DNA of 64,000 bases from Bradyrhizobium barranii subsp. barranii (GCF_017565645.3 NZ_CP086136.1:6617501-6681500); one strand, 5' to 3'; counted from the first letter of the stretch, positions 27,496 through 36,183 are shown. Numbers and translations are program-made. Notes: generated by a model not told the origin, from the sequence alone.

Positions 27496-28159
27496 GGAGT
27501 GTGGGGTGACACGGCCGCTTCATCATACGCATCTTCATTGCGGACACACCTTCGCATCCTCGCGGCTTGTTTCGCCCGAGCTTTGCCTCGATGCCTCACC
27601 CCCAATTGAAAGAGGGCGCAGGGAAGACGGGGAGCCGGTTGGCTCCCGTGGACCGCTATGCCATGAGTAGTTTGCGCTACAATGCACAGCGGGTAACAGG
27701 GCAACCGGAGCATCCCGGCCTTCCCTGCGCAGTGGTTGGAACGGCTTATGTCGTGCTCTCCCCGGGGAGCGTTGCACTATTGCCCCCGTCGCCGTTGCGG
27801 ATGGCTGATGCGCATGCCCGGTCGGGCTGCCACATCACCGCAAGACTTGGCGCACAGACCCCGGGCGCCAGGACGACACGATTTGGCCGTACGCCGATCA
27901 CATCTGTCGTTGGCGCGAGGTCTTCGCTCACGGTCGCCCGCCCTGCGAAGCTTTCGTGCCGATGTGACCTGCGTCCACCGCCGCCCGGCCCGCGTTCGTG
28001 ACGATCGCGATACGCCCCTCTTCCTTGGGCCGGGTTGCGGCGACAGATACGCCGTTTCCGAATTTCGGTAAAGTGGAATATTTTCGCGAGTACACATTGA
28101 CCGAGAGTTTGAGTGTTTTGCCCGACGGGCAACGCAAGGTCTTGTAGACTGGAGATCTT

Positions 28160-28245
28160 GTAGCCCGGATGGAGCGAAGCGTAATCCGGGGTTTGCGCCC
28201 CCGGACATAGTGGCCCCGGATTTCGCTTCGCTGCATCCGGGCTAC
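28160..28245. repeat. Palindromic dispersed repeat (GTAGCCCGGATG ... CATCCGGGCTAC)
   Basis: Outer 12-bp perfect inverted repeat, with GGAGCGAAGCG facing CGCTTCGCTGC inside. Another common bradyrhizobial palindromic sequence. It ends 15 bp beyond the stop of the DUF1772 gene and may act as its terminator. Confidence 0.7.
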
Positions 28246-28259
28246 GATGCCGATTTGGC

Positions 28260-28742
28260 CTACGAAGCCAGCGCTGCGACAAACAACCCGCTCGCGACCA
28301 CCGACGCAACCATCCGCACGTGGTTCCAGAACGTCCAGTCCTTGAGATACGCCGCCCACACCGCGCCAGCCTCCGGCGCGGACGGCTGCAACGCGGCGAG
28401 CGCGTTGTTGAGCGGGACGTTGAACACCATCGTCACCACGAACATGCCGATGACGTAGAGGCCGCCGCCGGCGATCATGCTCACTGCCCCCGGCCCGCTG
28501 ACGCGCAACGTCCCCATCACCACCAGCGCCGCACCCACCACCGTCGTGCCGAGAAACAGCGGCATGAACAGCGAGCGCACGATGTCGACATTGATCGCGT
28601 TCATCACGGCGATGCCGGCCGCCTGGTCGAGCCGGCCGAGCGCGGCCGTGATGAAGGTCGAGAAGGCGAAATAGATTCCGGCCATGAGGCCGCAGCCGAT
28701 CGCCGAAAACCAGAGCAGTCCGGTCGTGAAACCCTGCCACAT
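28260..28742 (-). CDS. DUF1772 membrane protein
   Basis: 160 residues with four predicted membrane segments (about residues 5-27, 50-75, 83-108 and 135-157). Contains the family stretch MNAINVDIVRSLFMPLF. DUF1772 includes anthrone-oxygenase-like proteins, but the role in bacteria is mostly unknown. It is divergent from a TetR regulator; the ribosome binding site AGGGAG and a -10-like TATTAT (complement of 28757-28762) lie right next to the operator candidate, so it is probably that regulator's target. A fragment of a second copy lies at 31251-31346. Confidence 0.85.
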   Translation of the reverse strand: MWQGFTTGLLWFSAIGCGLMAGIYFAFSTFITAALGRLDQAAGIAVMNAINVDIVRSLFMPLFLGTTVVGAALVVMGTLRVSGPGAVSMIAGGGLYVIGMFVVTMVFNVPLNNALAALQPSAPEAGAVWAAYLKDWTFWNHVRMVASVVASGLFVAALAS

Positions 28743-28762
28743 GCCGCAGCTCCCTATAATAC

Positions 28763-28799
28763 GATAAACTCTCGCATTTGATAAATGCGATAAACTCTC
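28763..28799. promoter_or_regulatory. Operator candidate between DUF1772 and tetR genes
   Basis: Two direct copies of GATAAACTCTC (28763-28773 and 28789-28799) flank and overlap a perfect 7-bp dyad CGCATTT-GAT-AAATGCG (28773-28789). It covers the space between the two start codons, next to TATAAT (28755-28760). This layout fits autorepression by the adjacent TetR protein and co-control of the DUF1772 gene. Confidence 0.65.
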
Positions 28800-28821
28800 T
28801 TATTTCTGACGTCAAGCGCGG

Positions 28822-29487
28822 ATGGCGGGAATCGGGATGCCGGAACGGAAAAGCAGGACGGACAAGACGACGCACGCGGCCGCGCGACGCACGCCGCTGG
28901 TGCCCACGCAGGAGCGAAGCCGGGAACGCTTCGACCGCATCCTGACCGCTGCGGCGGAGATCCTTACCGAGAAAGGCAGCGACACCTTCCGGATGAGCGA
29001 CATTGTCGAACGCACCGGCATCGCATTCGGCTCGCTCTATCAATATTTTCCGGACAAGAGCACGGTGATCGGGACGCTCGCCGAGCGGTGCAATGTCATC
29101 GGCCGCGAATGCGTCCAGCGCGACCTCGCCGAGATGAAGAAGCTGTCCGACCTGCACGCTGCGCTATGCCGCATCACCGATGGCTATGACCGGATGTTCC
29201 GCGAGCATCCCGTGATGCATCACATCTGGATGGCGACGCAGGCCGACCGAAGCTTGCAGAAGATCGACGAGGAGGATGTGGCCTTTCTCGCCGGCCTCTT
29301 GCGCGAGGCGCTCAAGCGCGTCGCGCCGAAACAGCCCGCCGCCGCCCTCACCTCGTTTTCGCAACTGGCGATGATCCAGATCGCCGCCGCGGTTCGTCAC
29401 GCCATCGCCTTGCCGCCGGCGGAGGCGCGGCGTAAGCTCGAGCTGTTCAAGCGAATGCTGCCGAAAGATCTCTCCGCGCTCGGCTGA
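28822..29487 (+). CDS. TetR/AcrR family transcriptional regulator
   Basis: 221 residues. After a basic N-terminal stretch comes a TetR helix-turn-helix at about residues 30-80 (RFDRILTAAAEILTEKG ... DIVERTGIAFGSLYQYF). The C-terminal half is the variable ligand-binding dimer domain. Start: ATG 28822, with an in-frame ATG five codons later as alternative. Divergent from the DUF1772 gene; a shared operator is proposed. Confidence 0.9.
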   Translation: MAGIGMPERKSRTDKTTHAAARRTPLVPTQERSRERFDRILTAAAEILTEKGSDTFRMSDIVERTGIAFGSLYQYFPDKSTVIGTLAERCNVIGRECVQRDLAEMKKLSDLHAALCRITDGYDRMFREHPVMHHIWMATQADRSLQKIDEEDVAFLAGLLREALKRVAPKQPAAALTSFSQLAMIQIAAAVRHAIALPPAEARRKLELFKRMLPKDLSALG

Positions 29488-29579
29488 GGTTCAGCGAAAG
29501 CACCCTTCGCGATCCGATTTGCCCGAACCGCCACTCCGTTGGTATGTTTCGTGCAGGCGGCGAAGCCATCCTCCATCTC

Positions 29580-30779
29580 ATGAACGAGACAATGCCCAAC
29601 CCGATTTTCCCGAGTTCACGACCCGATCGCATTCGCAACCTCCTCGCCGACCTCGTCGGCTTCGACACCGTCAGCGACCGCACCAATCTGCCCTTGATTG
29701 CCCATATCGAGAGCTATCTCGCTTTCCTCGGTGTCAAGGGCGAGCGCATCGTCGACGACACCGGCCAGAAGGCCTCGCTCTGGGTCACCATCGGACCGGA
29801 GGACCGTCCAGGCCTCGTGCTGTCGGGACACACAGACGTCGTGCCGGTCGTGGGCCAGGACTGGAGCCACGATCCGTTCAAGCTGGTCGAGCGCGACGGC
29901 AAGCTCTACGGCCGCGGCACCACCGACATGAAGGGTTTTGTCGCGGTGTGCCTCGCCATGGTGCCGGAGATGCTGGAAGCGAAGCTGACGACGCCGATCC
30001 ATCTCGCCATCTCCTATGACGAGGAGATCGGCTGCGTCGGCGTGCGGCCGATGCTGCGCGAGGTCGCGAAGAAGAAGATCAAGCCGCTCGGCGCCTTCAT
30101 CGGCGAGCCGACCGAGATGAAGGTCATCACCGGCCACAAGGGCAAGCACGGCGTGCGCGCGACATTCCGTGGTCTCGCCCGCCACTCCTCGATCGCGCCC
30201 GACGGCGTCAACGCGATCGAATACGCGGCCGAGCTGATCACCGAAATCCGTCGCCGTGCCGTGAAGCTTGCGGCCGCGCGATCGAATGACAGCCTCTACG
30301 ACGTTCCGCATTCGACGCTGCTCACCAGCATCGTGCATGGCGGCGCCGCGCTGAACATCGTGCCCGATACCTGCACGGTGGATTTCGAATGCCGCGGCAT
30401 CGGCATCACCGAGTCGCGCGAGGTGACGGATGCGATCGTCGCCTGGGCCAAGGCCGAGCTCGAGCCGGAGATGAAGGCGAGACATCCGGAGTGCGGCATC
30501 GATTTCGAGGAGATCCTTGATTATCCCGCGCTCGACACGGCGGCCGACGCCGCCATCGTCACACTGGCAAAAAGCCTCGCCGGCCGCAACGACCACGCCA
30601 AGGTCGCCTTCGGCACCGAGGCGAGCCTGTTCGCCAGCATGGCGGATATCCCGTCGGTGGTGATCGGCCCCGGCGCGATCGCGCAAGCGCATACGCCCGA
30701 CGAGTTCGTGGCGATGGCGGAGCTGGAGAAATGCGCAGGCTTCGTGGAAAGGCTGATCGCGCATTGTGTGAAGGGCTGA
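29580..30779 (+). CDS. argE: Acetylornithine deacetylase (ArgE/M20 family)
   Basis: About 399 residues of the M20 metallohydrolase family. Metal ligands lie in SGHTDVVPV and GRGTTDMKG, the catalytic Glu pair in YDEEIGC, and the dimerisation domain carries GHKGKHGV and the family His in GLARHSS. ArgE hydrolyses N-acetylornithine to ornithine and acetate in arginine synthesis; the whole-length match to the ArgE branch supports the name, but a related amidohydrolase role is possible. The start is uncertain: ATGs at 29544, 29580 and 29592 are in frame and none has a strong ribosome binding site. Alone between two repeats. Confidence 0.82.
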   Translation: MNETMPNPIFPSSRPDRIRNLLADLVGFDTVSDRTNLPLIAHIESYLAFLGVKGERIVDDTGQKASLWVTIGPEDRPGLVLSGHTDVVPVVGQDWSHDPFKLVERDGKLYGRGTTDMKGFVAVCLAMVPEMLEAKLTTPIHLAISYDEEIGCVGVRPMLREVAKKKIKPLGAFIGEPTEMKVITGHKGKHGVRATFRGLARHSSIAPDGVNAIEYAAELITEIRRRAVKLAAARSNDSLYDVPHSTLLTSIVHGGAALNIVPDTCTVDFECRGIGITESREVTDAIVAWAKAELEPEMKARHPECGIDFEEILDYPALDTAADAAIVTLAKSLAGRNDHAKVAFGTEASLFASMADIPSVVIGPGAIAQAHTPDEFVAMAELEKCAGFVERLIAHCVKG

Positions 30780-30781
30780 CC

Positions 30782-30868
30782 CGTAGGGTGGGTTAGCTTA
30801 GCGCAGCGTAACCCGCCACTTCTGTTGCGCCGTGCGAATGGCGGACAATGATGCGCCTTTGCCCACCC
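30782..30868. repeat. Partial palindromic repeat (GTAGGGTGGG ... CCCACCCTGCG)
   Basis: Ends pair as GGGTGGG/CCCACCC and the left arm carries AGCGCAGCGTAACCCGCC, a known form of intergenic sequence in Bradyrhizobium. It fills the gap between argE and the next small gene. Confidence 0.55.
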
Positions 30869-30947
30869 TGCGGGAGCTGATTTACCCGACAGGCAAGGCT
30901 CCCTTCTGCTAGGCTCCAGACTCTCGCCTAACCGAAGGGAGAACTCC

Positions 30948-31250
30948 ATGAAGGCCATCGCACTGGGCGCACTCGGGGCCACGCTGGTTGCGGCCGCCGC
31001 TCCCGCCGCGCCGCTCAACGCAACGACGATCGGCTCTGCCGAAATCTCCGACGTCGACCAAGTCGGTCTGATCTGCAACGAGTATTATGGACGCTGCTGG
31101 CGGACCCGGGGACGCTATGTCCTGCGCTACTTTGACGACCCCAGCTACTTCCCCGGCAGGGGCTACAACTACTACGCCGGTCCCGGCTATTACGATCGCG
31201 GATACGGCGGCTACTACGTCGGACCGAGGTTCACCATTCGCGCCTGGTAG
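30948..31250 (+). CDS. Small secreted Tyr/Gly-rich protein
   Basis: 100 residues. Residues 1-22 look like a signal peptide (MKAIALGALGATLVAAAAPA). The mature part holds two Cys (NEYYGRCWR and GLIC) and a Tyr/Gly-rich tail (PGRGYNYYAGPGYYDRGYG). GAAGGGAGAA stands just before the start. Such small exported proteins are common in rhizobia but have no known role. Not assigned to a named family by me. Confidence 0.75.
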   Translation: MKAIALGALGATLVAAAAPAAPLNATTIGSAEISDVDQVGLICNEYYGRCWRTRGRYVLRYFDDPSYFPGRGYNYYAGPGYYDRGYGGYYVGPRFTIRAW

Positions 31251-31346
31251 CAGGCCAATCACCATCAGAGCGGCACTCGACGCCGTCGTGTCGAAGAAGA
31301 AGGGCATGAACAGCGAGCGCAGGATGTCGACATTGATGGCGTTCAT
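31251..31346 (-). pseudogene. Relic of a DUF1772 gene
   Basis: 32 codons reading MNAINVDILRSLFMPFF and on to MVIGL closely match residues ~45-77 of the intact DUF1772 protein at 28260-28742. Homology stops at the end of the small secreted gene on one side and at a repeat on the other. No start or full domain remains, so this is a deletion remnant of a second copy. Confidence 0.7.
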
Positions 31347-31364
31347 CGCCGCAACCGTTCAGAG

Positions 31365-31436
31365 CGTAGCCCGCATGAGCGTTAGCAACATGCGGGACCG
31401 CCGTCCCGGGTGTCGCTGCGCTCACCCGGGCTACGG
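31365..31436. repeat. Short palindromic repeat (GTAGCCCG ... CGGGCTAC)
   Basis: Outer 8-bp inverted repeats, with CCGTCCCGGGTGTCGCTGCGCTCACCC inside forming a further small stem. Related in its ends to the repeat at 28160-28245 but with a different centre. It adjoins the DUF1772 relic. Confidence 0.5.
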
Positions 31437-31449
31437 GAGCACGCGTTCC

Positions 31450-32076
31450 TCATCGCTCCTGCAACGCCAGCCGCACGCCGACAGCGCAGTAGATGGTCCC
31501 GACCACCTTGCCCTGCCATTTCACCACGGCCGGATGGCGGCGCAGGAGATTGCCCAGACGACCGGCGCCGACGGCGAACACCACGGTGCTGACGAGACCC
31601 AGCAGCACGAAGACGGTGCCGAGGATCGCAAGCTGAAGTGCGATCGAACCGTGCTCCGGCCTCACGAATTGCGGCAGGAACGCAAGGAAGAACAGCGCGG
31701 TCTTGGGATTGAGCACTTCGGTCAGCACGGCCTGCCGGAAGGCCCGGCCCGCGCCGATCGCGGGCGCGCCGCCGTTCAGCTCGACCGGCGCCTTGTCGAG
31801 CATCGCGCGAATGCCGAGATAGATCAGGAACGCAGCGCCCGCATATTTAACGATGCTGAACAGCAGCGCAGAGGTCGCGATGATCGCCGAAAGACCGACG
31901 ATCGCCATCGAAGTGTGGATCAAGTCACCGGCCGCAATCCCCGCGCCGGTCGCGATGCCGACCTTCGTTCCCGAGCTAACCGCGCGCGCCATGGTGAGCA
32001 GCGTCGCAGGCCCGGGAATGAAGACAAAACCGAGTACGATGAGGATGTAGGTGATGAGGGTGGCGTGATCGATCAT
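31450..32076 (-). CDS. LysE/RhtB family amino acid exporter
   Basis: 208-residue membrane protein with five to six spans. The N-terminal IPGPATLLTMARAVSSG is the family signature, and LTEVLNPKTALFFLAFLPQF is the second conserved stretch. Such proteins export amino acids or homoserine lactone-like solutes across the inner membrane. Start MIDHATLITY. It stands alone, upstream of an IS element. Substrate unknown. Confidence 0.9.
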   Translation of the reverse strand: MIDHATLITYILIVLGFVFIPGPATLLTMARAVSSGTKVGIATGAGIAAGDLIHTSMAIVGLSAIIATSALLFSIVKYAGAAFLIYLGIRAMLDKAPVELNGGAPAIGAGRAFRQAVLTEVLNPKTALFFLAFLPQFVRPEHGSIALQLAILGTVFVLLGLVSTVVFAVGAGRLGNLLRRHPAVVKWQGKVVGTIYCAVGVRLALQER

Positions 32077-32134
32077 GTGGCTGGCCGTTCTTTCACTGAT
32101 GTCGCTACGACAGCGGTGTCATGCCCCGGCTTGA

Positions 32135-33403
32135 TGTTTAGCCCGGACAGATCACTGACGGGTGTTCGGAGACATAGCTGACACATCAACATTGGCTGGA
32201 TTGGTCCGATTCGGGAGGCCGTCCATGCCTTGGAGCGAGGTGTCAGTGATGGATCAGCGTCACGAGTTTGTGCGGCTGGCTTTGCAGGAGGGCGCCAACC
32301 GGCGCGAACTGTGCCGTCGGTTCAACATCAGTCCTGACGTCGGCTACAAGTGGCTGGCGCGCTGGCAGGCCGGCGATCGGGAGCTGGCCGACCGCTCCCG
32401 GCGCCCGCATGCGATGCCCAAGCGGAGTGAGGCTGCGGTCGAAGTAGAAGTCCTGGCTGTACGCGACAAGCATCCGGCTTGGGGAGCACGGAAGATTGCC
32501 CATTGCCTGAAGCGGGGCGGGCAGACGGTGCCTGTGCCATCAACGGTGCACCAGATCCTGTGTCGGAACGGCCGGGTCAAACCGAGTGAGAATGCGCCGC
32601 CCAATCCGGGCCACCGGTTCGAGAAGGAAGCTCCCAATCTGCTGTGGCAGATGGACTTCAAGGGCCACCTGCCGCTGGCCGACGGGACACGATGCCATCC
32701 GCTGACCATCGTCGACGATCACTCGCGCTACGTGCTGTGCCTGAAGGCATGTGCCGACGAGCAGCGTCTCACCGTGCAGAATCACCTGTCGACGACGTTC
32801 CGCTGCTATGGCCTGCCAGAGGCCTTCTACACCGACAATGGCTCACCCTGGGGCGATACGTCCGGCATTCGTTGGACCGGACTGAAGGTGTGGCTGCTCA
32901 AGCTTGGCGTCAGGGTGGTGCACGCCAGGCCATGCCACCCACAGGCCCGCGGCAAGAACGAGCGCTTCCATCGCACCCTGAAGGCCGAGGTGTTTGCAAT
33001 GCGCCGCTTCCGAACTCTCCCGGAAGTCCAGCGCGCCTTCGACGCCTGGCGGCCGGTCTACAATCTGGAGCGGCCTCACCAAGGCCTCGATATGCAGGTC
33101 CCTGCCGATCGCTTCCGGCCAAGTGCTCGCCCCATGCCGGCCCGCGTTCCGAACGTCGAATACGACAGCGGCGAGATCGTGCGCAGGGTCTCATCGACAA
33201 GACCCTACATCTCCTTCAAGGGACGCTTCTGGAAAGTTCCCCAGGCCTTCGCCCGCGAACGCCTTGCCATCCGGCCACTGGTTCGTGACGGCCACTACGG
33301 AATCTTCTTCGCCAGCTGGCAGGTCGCATCGATCGACTTGACCAATGGCCAACCTGTCAGTGATGTGTCCGAACAGGTGTCAGCCATGTCTCCGGACTAA
33401 ACA
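32135..33403 (+). mobile_element. IS481-family insertion sequence, 1269 bp
   Basis: Terminal inverted repeats share TGTTTAGYCCGGA; the left end is at 32135 and the right end, CTAAACA, finishes at 33403. A 5-bp target duplication CTTGA flanks it (32130-32134 and 33404-33408). One intact transposase gene fills it. Subterminal copies of GGAGACATRGCTGACAC occur at both ends. Clear ends and intact gene suggest a recent insertion. Confidence 0.9.
32225..33400 (+). CDS. IS481-family transposase
   Basis: 391 residues. N-terminal helix-turn-helix (EFVRLALQEGANRRELC) and a DDE integrase core: first Asp in WQMDFKGHLP, second in FYTDNGSPWG, Glu in KNERFHRTLKAE. The C-terminal beta domain matches this family. 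I start at ATG 32225 (MPWSEVSVMDQ), the usual beginning; the frame opens 21 codons earlier near the IS end. Stop codon lies three bases inside the right end. Confidence 0.95.
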   Translation: MPWSEVSVMDQRHEFVRLALQEGANRRELCRRFNISPDVGYKWLARWQAGDRELADRSRRPHAMPKRSEAAVEVEVLAVRDKHPAWGARKIAHCLKRGGQTVPVPSTVHQILCRNGRVKPSENAPPNPGHRFEKEAPNLLWQMDFKGHLPLADGTRCHPLTIVDDHSRYVLCLKACADEQRLTVQNHLSTTFRCYGLPEAFYTDNGSPWGDTSGIRWTGLKVWLLKLGVRVVHARPCHPQARGKNERFHRTLKAEVFAMRRFRTLPEVQRAFDAWRPVYNLERPHQGLDMQVPADRFRPSARPMPARVPNVEYDSGEIVRRVSSTRPYISFKGRFWKVPQAFARERLAIRPLVRDGHYGIFFASWQVASIDLTNGQPVSDVSEQVSAMSPD

Positions 33404-33559
33404 CTTGACCGGGGCATCCAGTACGCCGCGGCTCCTCTGCGTCCACGCGCTGTCTCTGGGATACTGGATTGCCCGCTTTCGCGGGCAATGACACCGAAAG
33501 TGTGGAGACGGCGAACCACAAAGCGAAAAGGCGCGGCCATCAGCCGCGCCTTTGTGGGT

Positions 33560-34618
33560 CTACACGGCGCCGGCCTTCTGTGCGTATTCCCATGACGCCT
33601 TCGACAGCGGCACGGTGCGCTTGGCTGACTCCAGCGCCTTGGCATTGGCCGCGGTGCCATCGCGAACGCGGCCGGCGATGCCTTGGGTGATGCCGGCGAG
33701 GCGGAACAGGTTGTAAGCAAAATACCAGTTGAGATCAGGCACCGTCATCTTGGTGACGTTGCAATAGATCTGCGCGGCCTCTTCCACGCTCGGGATGTTG
33801 AGCGCCTTGAGGTCGGCGCCCTCCAGGCCCGGCATGATCCACTGCATCAGGAGATAGGTGAAGTCGGCCATGGGATCGCCAAGCGTCGACAGCTCCCAGT
33901 CGAGCACGGCCTGCACGCGCGGTTCCGTCGCGTGGAAAATCATGTTGTCGAGGCGATAGTCGCCGTGGACGATCGAGACGCGCGCCTGCTCCGGCACGGT
34001 TTTGGGCAGCCATTCGGCGACCTTCTCGAACTCCGGAATGTGCTGGGTCTCGGACGCCCGATACTGCTTGGTCCAGCGGTCGATCTGGCGCGCGAAATAA
34101 TTGCCGGGCTTGCCGAATTCACCGAGGCCGATCGCGACGGGATCGTACATGTGGAGTTTTGCCAGCGTCTCGATCTTGCTGGTGAAGATTTTTCGACGAT
34201 CTTCCGGCGTCTGGCTCGGCAGCGTCGGATCCCAGAACACCCGGCCGTCCTCCATCGACATGATGTAGAAGGCGGCGCCGATGACGCTGTCGTCCTGGCA
34301 CAGCGCATAGGCGCGCGCGACCGGAAAGCCCTGTTTTCCAAGGGCTGCGATGACGCGGTATTCGCGGTCGACCGCATGCGCCGACGGCAGTAGCTTGCCG
34401 AACGGCTTGCGACGCATCACGTAGGAGCGGTTCGGCGTGTTCAGCCGGTAGGTCGGATTGGATTGGCCGCCCTTGAACTGGAGCACGACCAGCGGGCCTT
34501 CATAGCCTTCGACGTTGTCGCGCATCCAGGCCTCGAGCCGCATCTCGTCGAAGCGATGACGCTCCTCGACCGGCTTGGTGCCCGAGAACTCTTCGTCTTT
34601 CCTGACGCCGTCAGCCAC
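33560..34618 (-). CDS. Phosphotransferase, APH/ACAD10-like kinase fold
   Basis: 352 residues of the aminoglycoside-phosphotransferase-like superfamily. The catalytic loop is IVHGDYRLDNMIF and the metal-binding DWELSTLGDPMADF follows, as in the group that sits next to acyl-CoA dehydrogenases (ACAD10/11-like). In that group it phosphorylates hydroxyacyl substrates; a drug-resistance role is unlikely. It lies 147 bp after the acyl-CoA dehydrogenase on the same strand, which supports the acyl-CoA link. Confidence 0.88.
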   Translation of the reverse strand: MADGVRKDEEFSGTKPVEERHRFDEMRLEAWMRDNVEGYEGPLVVLQFKGGQSNPTYRLNTPNRSYVMRRKPFGKLLPSAHAVDREYRVIAALGKQGFPVARAYALCQDDSVIGAAFYIMSMEDGRVFWDPTLPSQTPEDRRKIFTSKIETLAKLHMYDPVAIGLGEFGKPGNYFARQIDRWTKQYRASETQHIPEFEKVAEWLPKTVPEQARVSIVHGDYRLDNMIFHATEPRVQAVLDWELSTLGDPMADFTYLLMQWIMPGLEGADLKALNIPSVEEAAQIYCNVTKMTVPDLNWYFAYNLFRLAGITQGIAGRVRDGTAANAKALESAKRTVPLSKASWEYAQKAGAV

Positions 34619-34765
34619 GGTGACGCTCCCTCTTCAGTCCTGACCATTCAGGTCGAGCATGATCCTAATCGGTAACCGCTGACGCACTTGCGTCAAGCGG
34701 TCATTCCGAATGCGGATCATGCCCTGTCGTTTCTTCAGATAGGGAGCGCCGCGCGGCCCTCCCTC

Positions 34766-36001
34766 TTAATGACTGGGAGAGTTGGCATACTTCCGAACTT
34801 CGAGCCTGGCAATGGCGCGATTGTGCACCTCGTCCGGACCGTCGGCGAGCCGCAGCGTGCGGATACCGGCGTAGTCCTTGGCAAGACCCGCTTCGTCCGA
34901 AACGCCCGCGCCACCAAAGGCCTGGATCGCCTCGTCGATGATCTTCAGCGCCATGTTGGGTGCTGCGACCTTGATCATGGCGATCTCGGCCTGCGCGGTC
35001 TTGTTGCCGACCTTGTCCATCATGTCGGCGGCCTTGAGGCAGAGAAGACGCGTCATCTCGATGTTGGTGCGGGCCTCGCCGATGCGCTGCTCCCACACGC
35101 TGTGCTCGACGATCTTCTTGCCGAAGGCGGTGCGCGACATCAGACGCTTCACCATCTTCTCCAGCGCTTCCTCGGCCTTGCCGATGGTGCGCATGCAGTG
35201 ATGAATACGGCCGGGACCGAGGCGGCCCTGCGCGATCTCGAAGCCGCGGCCCTCGCCGAGCAGGATGTTCTCCTTCGGCACGCGCACATTCTCGAGCAGC
35301 ACCTGGGCGTGGCCGTGCGGCGCATCGTCGAAGCCGAACACCGGCAGCATTTTCTCGACTTTGATGCCGGGGGTGTCGAGCGGAACCAGGATCTGCGACT
35401 GCTGCTGATGCTTGGCCGCCTTGAAATCGGTCTTGCCCATCAGGATCGCGATCTTGCAGCGGGGATCTCCGACACCGGACGACCACCATTTGCGACCGTT
35501 GATGACGTAGTGATCGCCATCCTTCTCGATGCTGGTCTCGATGTTGGTGGCGTCGGACGAGGCGACCGCCGGTTCCGTCATCAGGAACGCCGAGCGGATC
35601 TCGCCGTCCATCAGCGGACGCAGCCATTTGCGCTTCTGCTCCTTGGAGCCGTAGCGCATGAACACTTCCATGTTGCCGGTGTCGGGCGCCGAACAATTGA
35701 ACACTTCCGAAGCCCAGGAGATGTGGCCCATCTGCTCCGACAGCAGCGCGTATTCGAGATTGGTCAATCCCGCGCCGCGGAATTCATCGTCCTCATGCTC
35801 GTTCGGCGGCATGAACATGTTCCAGAGGCCTTCGGCCTTCGCCTTCTTCTTGAGGTCCTCCAGCACCGGAATGACCTTCCAGCGCTCGCCGCTGTGATCC
35901 TGCTCGTTATAGATCGGCACCGCCGGACGCACGTGCTTGGTCATGAACGACTGCACGCGGTCGAGCCATTCCTTCTGCTTGGGGGACAGATCGAAATCCA
36001 T
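34766..36001 (-). CDS. Acyl-CoA dehydrogenase family protein
   Basis: 411 residues, FAD-dependent alpha,beta-dehydrogenation of an acyl-CoA. Family signatures include [37 protein letters not shown] and [16 protein letters not shown] near the C-terminus. I start at [12 protein letters not shown]; upstream codons are not conserved. Paired with the kinase-like protein downstream and divergent from a TetR regulator over a candidate operator. Likely acts on long or branched acyl-CoA or on hydroxyacyl derivatives. Confidence 0.93.
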   Translation of the reverse strand: MDFDLSPKQKEWLDRVQSFMTKHVRPAVPIYNEQDHSGERWKVIPVLEDLKKKAKAEGLWNMFMPPNEHEDDEFRGAGLTNLEYALLSEQMGHISWASEVFNCSAPDTGNMEVFMRYGSKEQKRKWLRPLMDGEIRSAFLMTEPAVASSDATNIETSIEKDGDHYVINGRKWWSSGVGDPRCKIAILMGKTDFKAAKHQQQSQILVPLDTPGIKVEKMLPVFGFDDAPHGHAQVLLENVRVPKENILLGEGRGFEIAQGRLGPGRIHHCMRTIGKAEEALEKMVKRLMSRTAFGKKIVEHSVWEQRIGEARTNIEMTRLLCLKAADMMDKVGNKTAQAEIAMIKVAAPNMALKIIDEAIQAFGGAGVSDEAGLAKDYAGIRTLRLADGPDEVHNRAIARLEVRKYANSPSH

Positions 36002-36152
36002 GGGACGCTCCTCGGTCTCTCTTTGCAAAGCTGTTTTGCGCCGGACTGTCCTCCCGCCGCACGCGGTCCGCAAGCACGAATGCCTGCGGACGCTTCGGAA
36101 CCCGTCCGCGCGCTGCGAACGAGTCTCGATTGCGGATTGACTTTCTCCGGCC

Positions 36153-36183
36153 TTCAAACGATAGTTTCATACAAGTGTTTGAA
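36153..36183. promoter_or_regulatory. Operator candidate upstream of tetR and acyl-CoA dehydrogenase
   Basis: TTCAAAC (36153-36159) and GTTTGAA (36177-36183) are inverted. The left half also reads CAAAC-GATA-GTTTC (36155-36168), which fits the [GC]AAAC-N2-4-GTTT[GC] form described for the fatty-acid regulator PsrA of the TetR family. It lies 28 bp before the regulator's ATG. Confidence 0.5.

Larger units (their letters stand above)
27333..28259. other. Repeat-rich intergenic region
   Basis: 927 bp with no supported gene. In order: a 9-bp stem hairpin (27350-27370), an 85-bp palindromic repeat (27411-27495), a stretch (about 27590-28080) that resembles a dispersed sequence I know from many rhizobial genomes, where it is often annotated as short hypothetical proteins, and another palindromic repeat (28160-28245). 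The open frames here shift between strands and show no consistent protein. Confidence 0.6.
32117..33493. repeat. Dispersed palindromic repeat, copy 2, split by an IS element
   Basis: Left part TGTCATGCCCCGG (32117-32129) plus CTTGA; right part CTTGACCGGGGCATCCAGTA and on to GGGCAATGACA (33404-33493). Joined without the IS, CCCCGG-CTTGA-CCGGGG forms a hairpin whose loop was the insertion site. The right part shares the GCATCCAGTACGCCGCGG block with the copy at 24633-24830. Confidence 0.75.

Noticed and set aside
27567..28001. Open frames in the repeat-rich gap
   Set aside because: Frames on both strands overlap each other and palindromic repeats; no stable protein, and similar frames in other genomes are repeat artefacts.
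33560..34618. Aminoglycoside resistance kinase
   Set aside because: Sequence and gene context match the acyl-CoA dehydrogenase-linked kinase group, not drug phosphotransferases.
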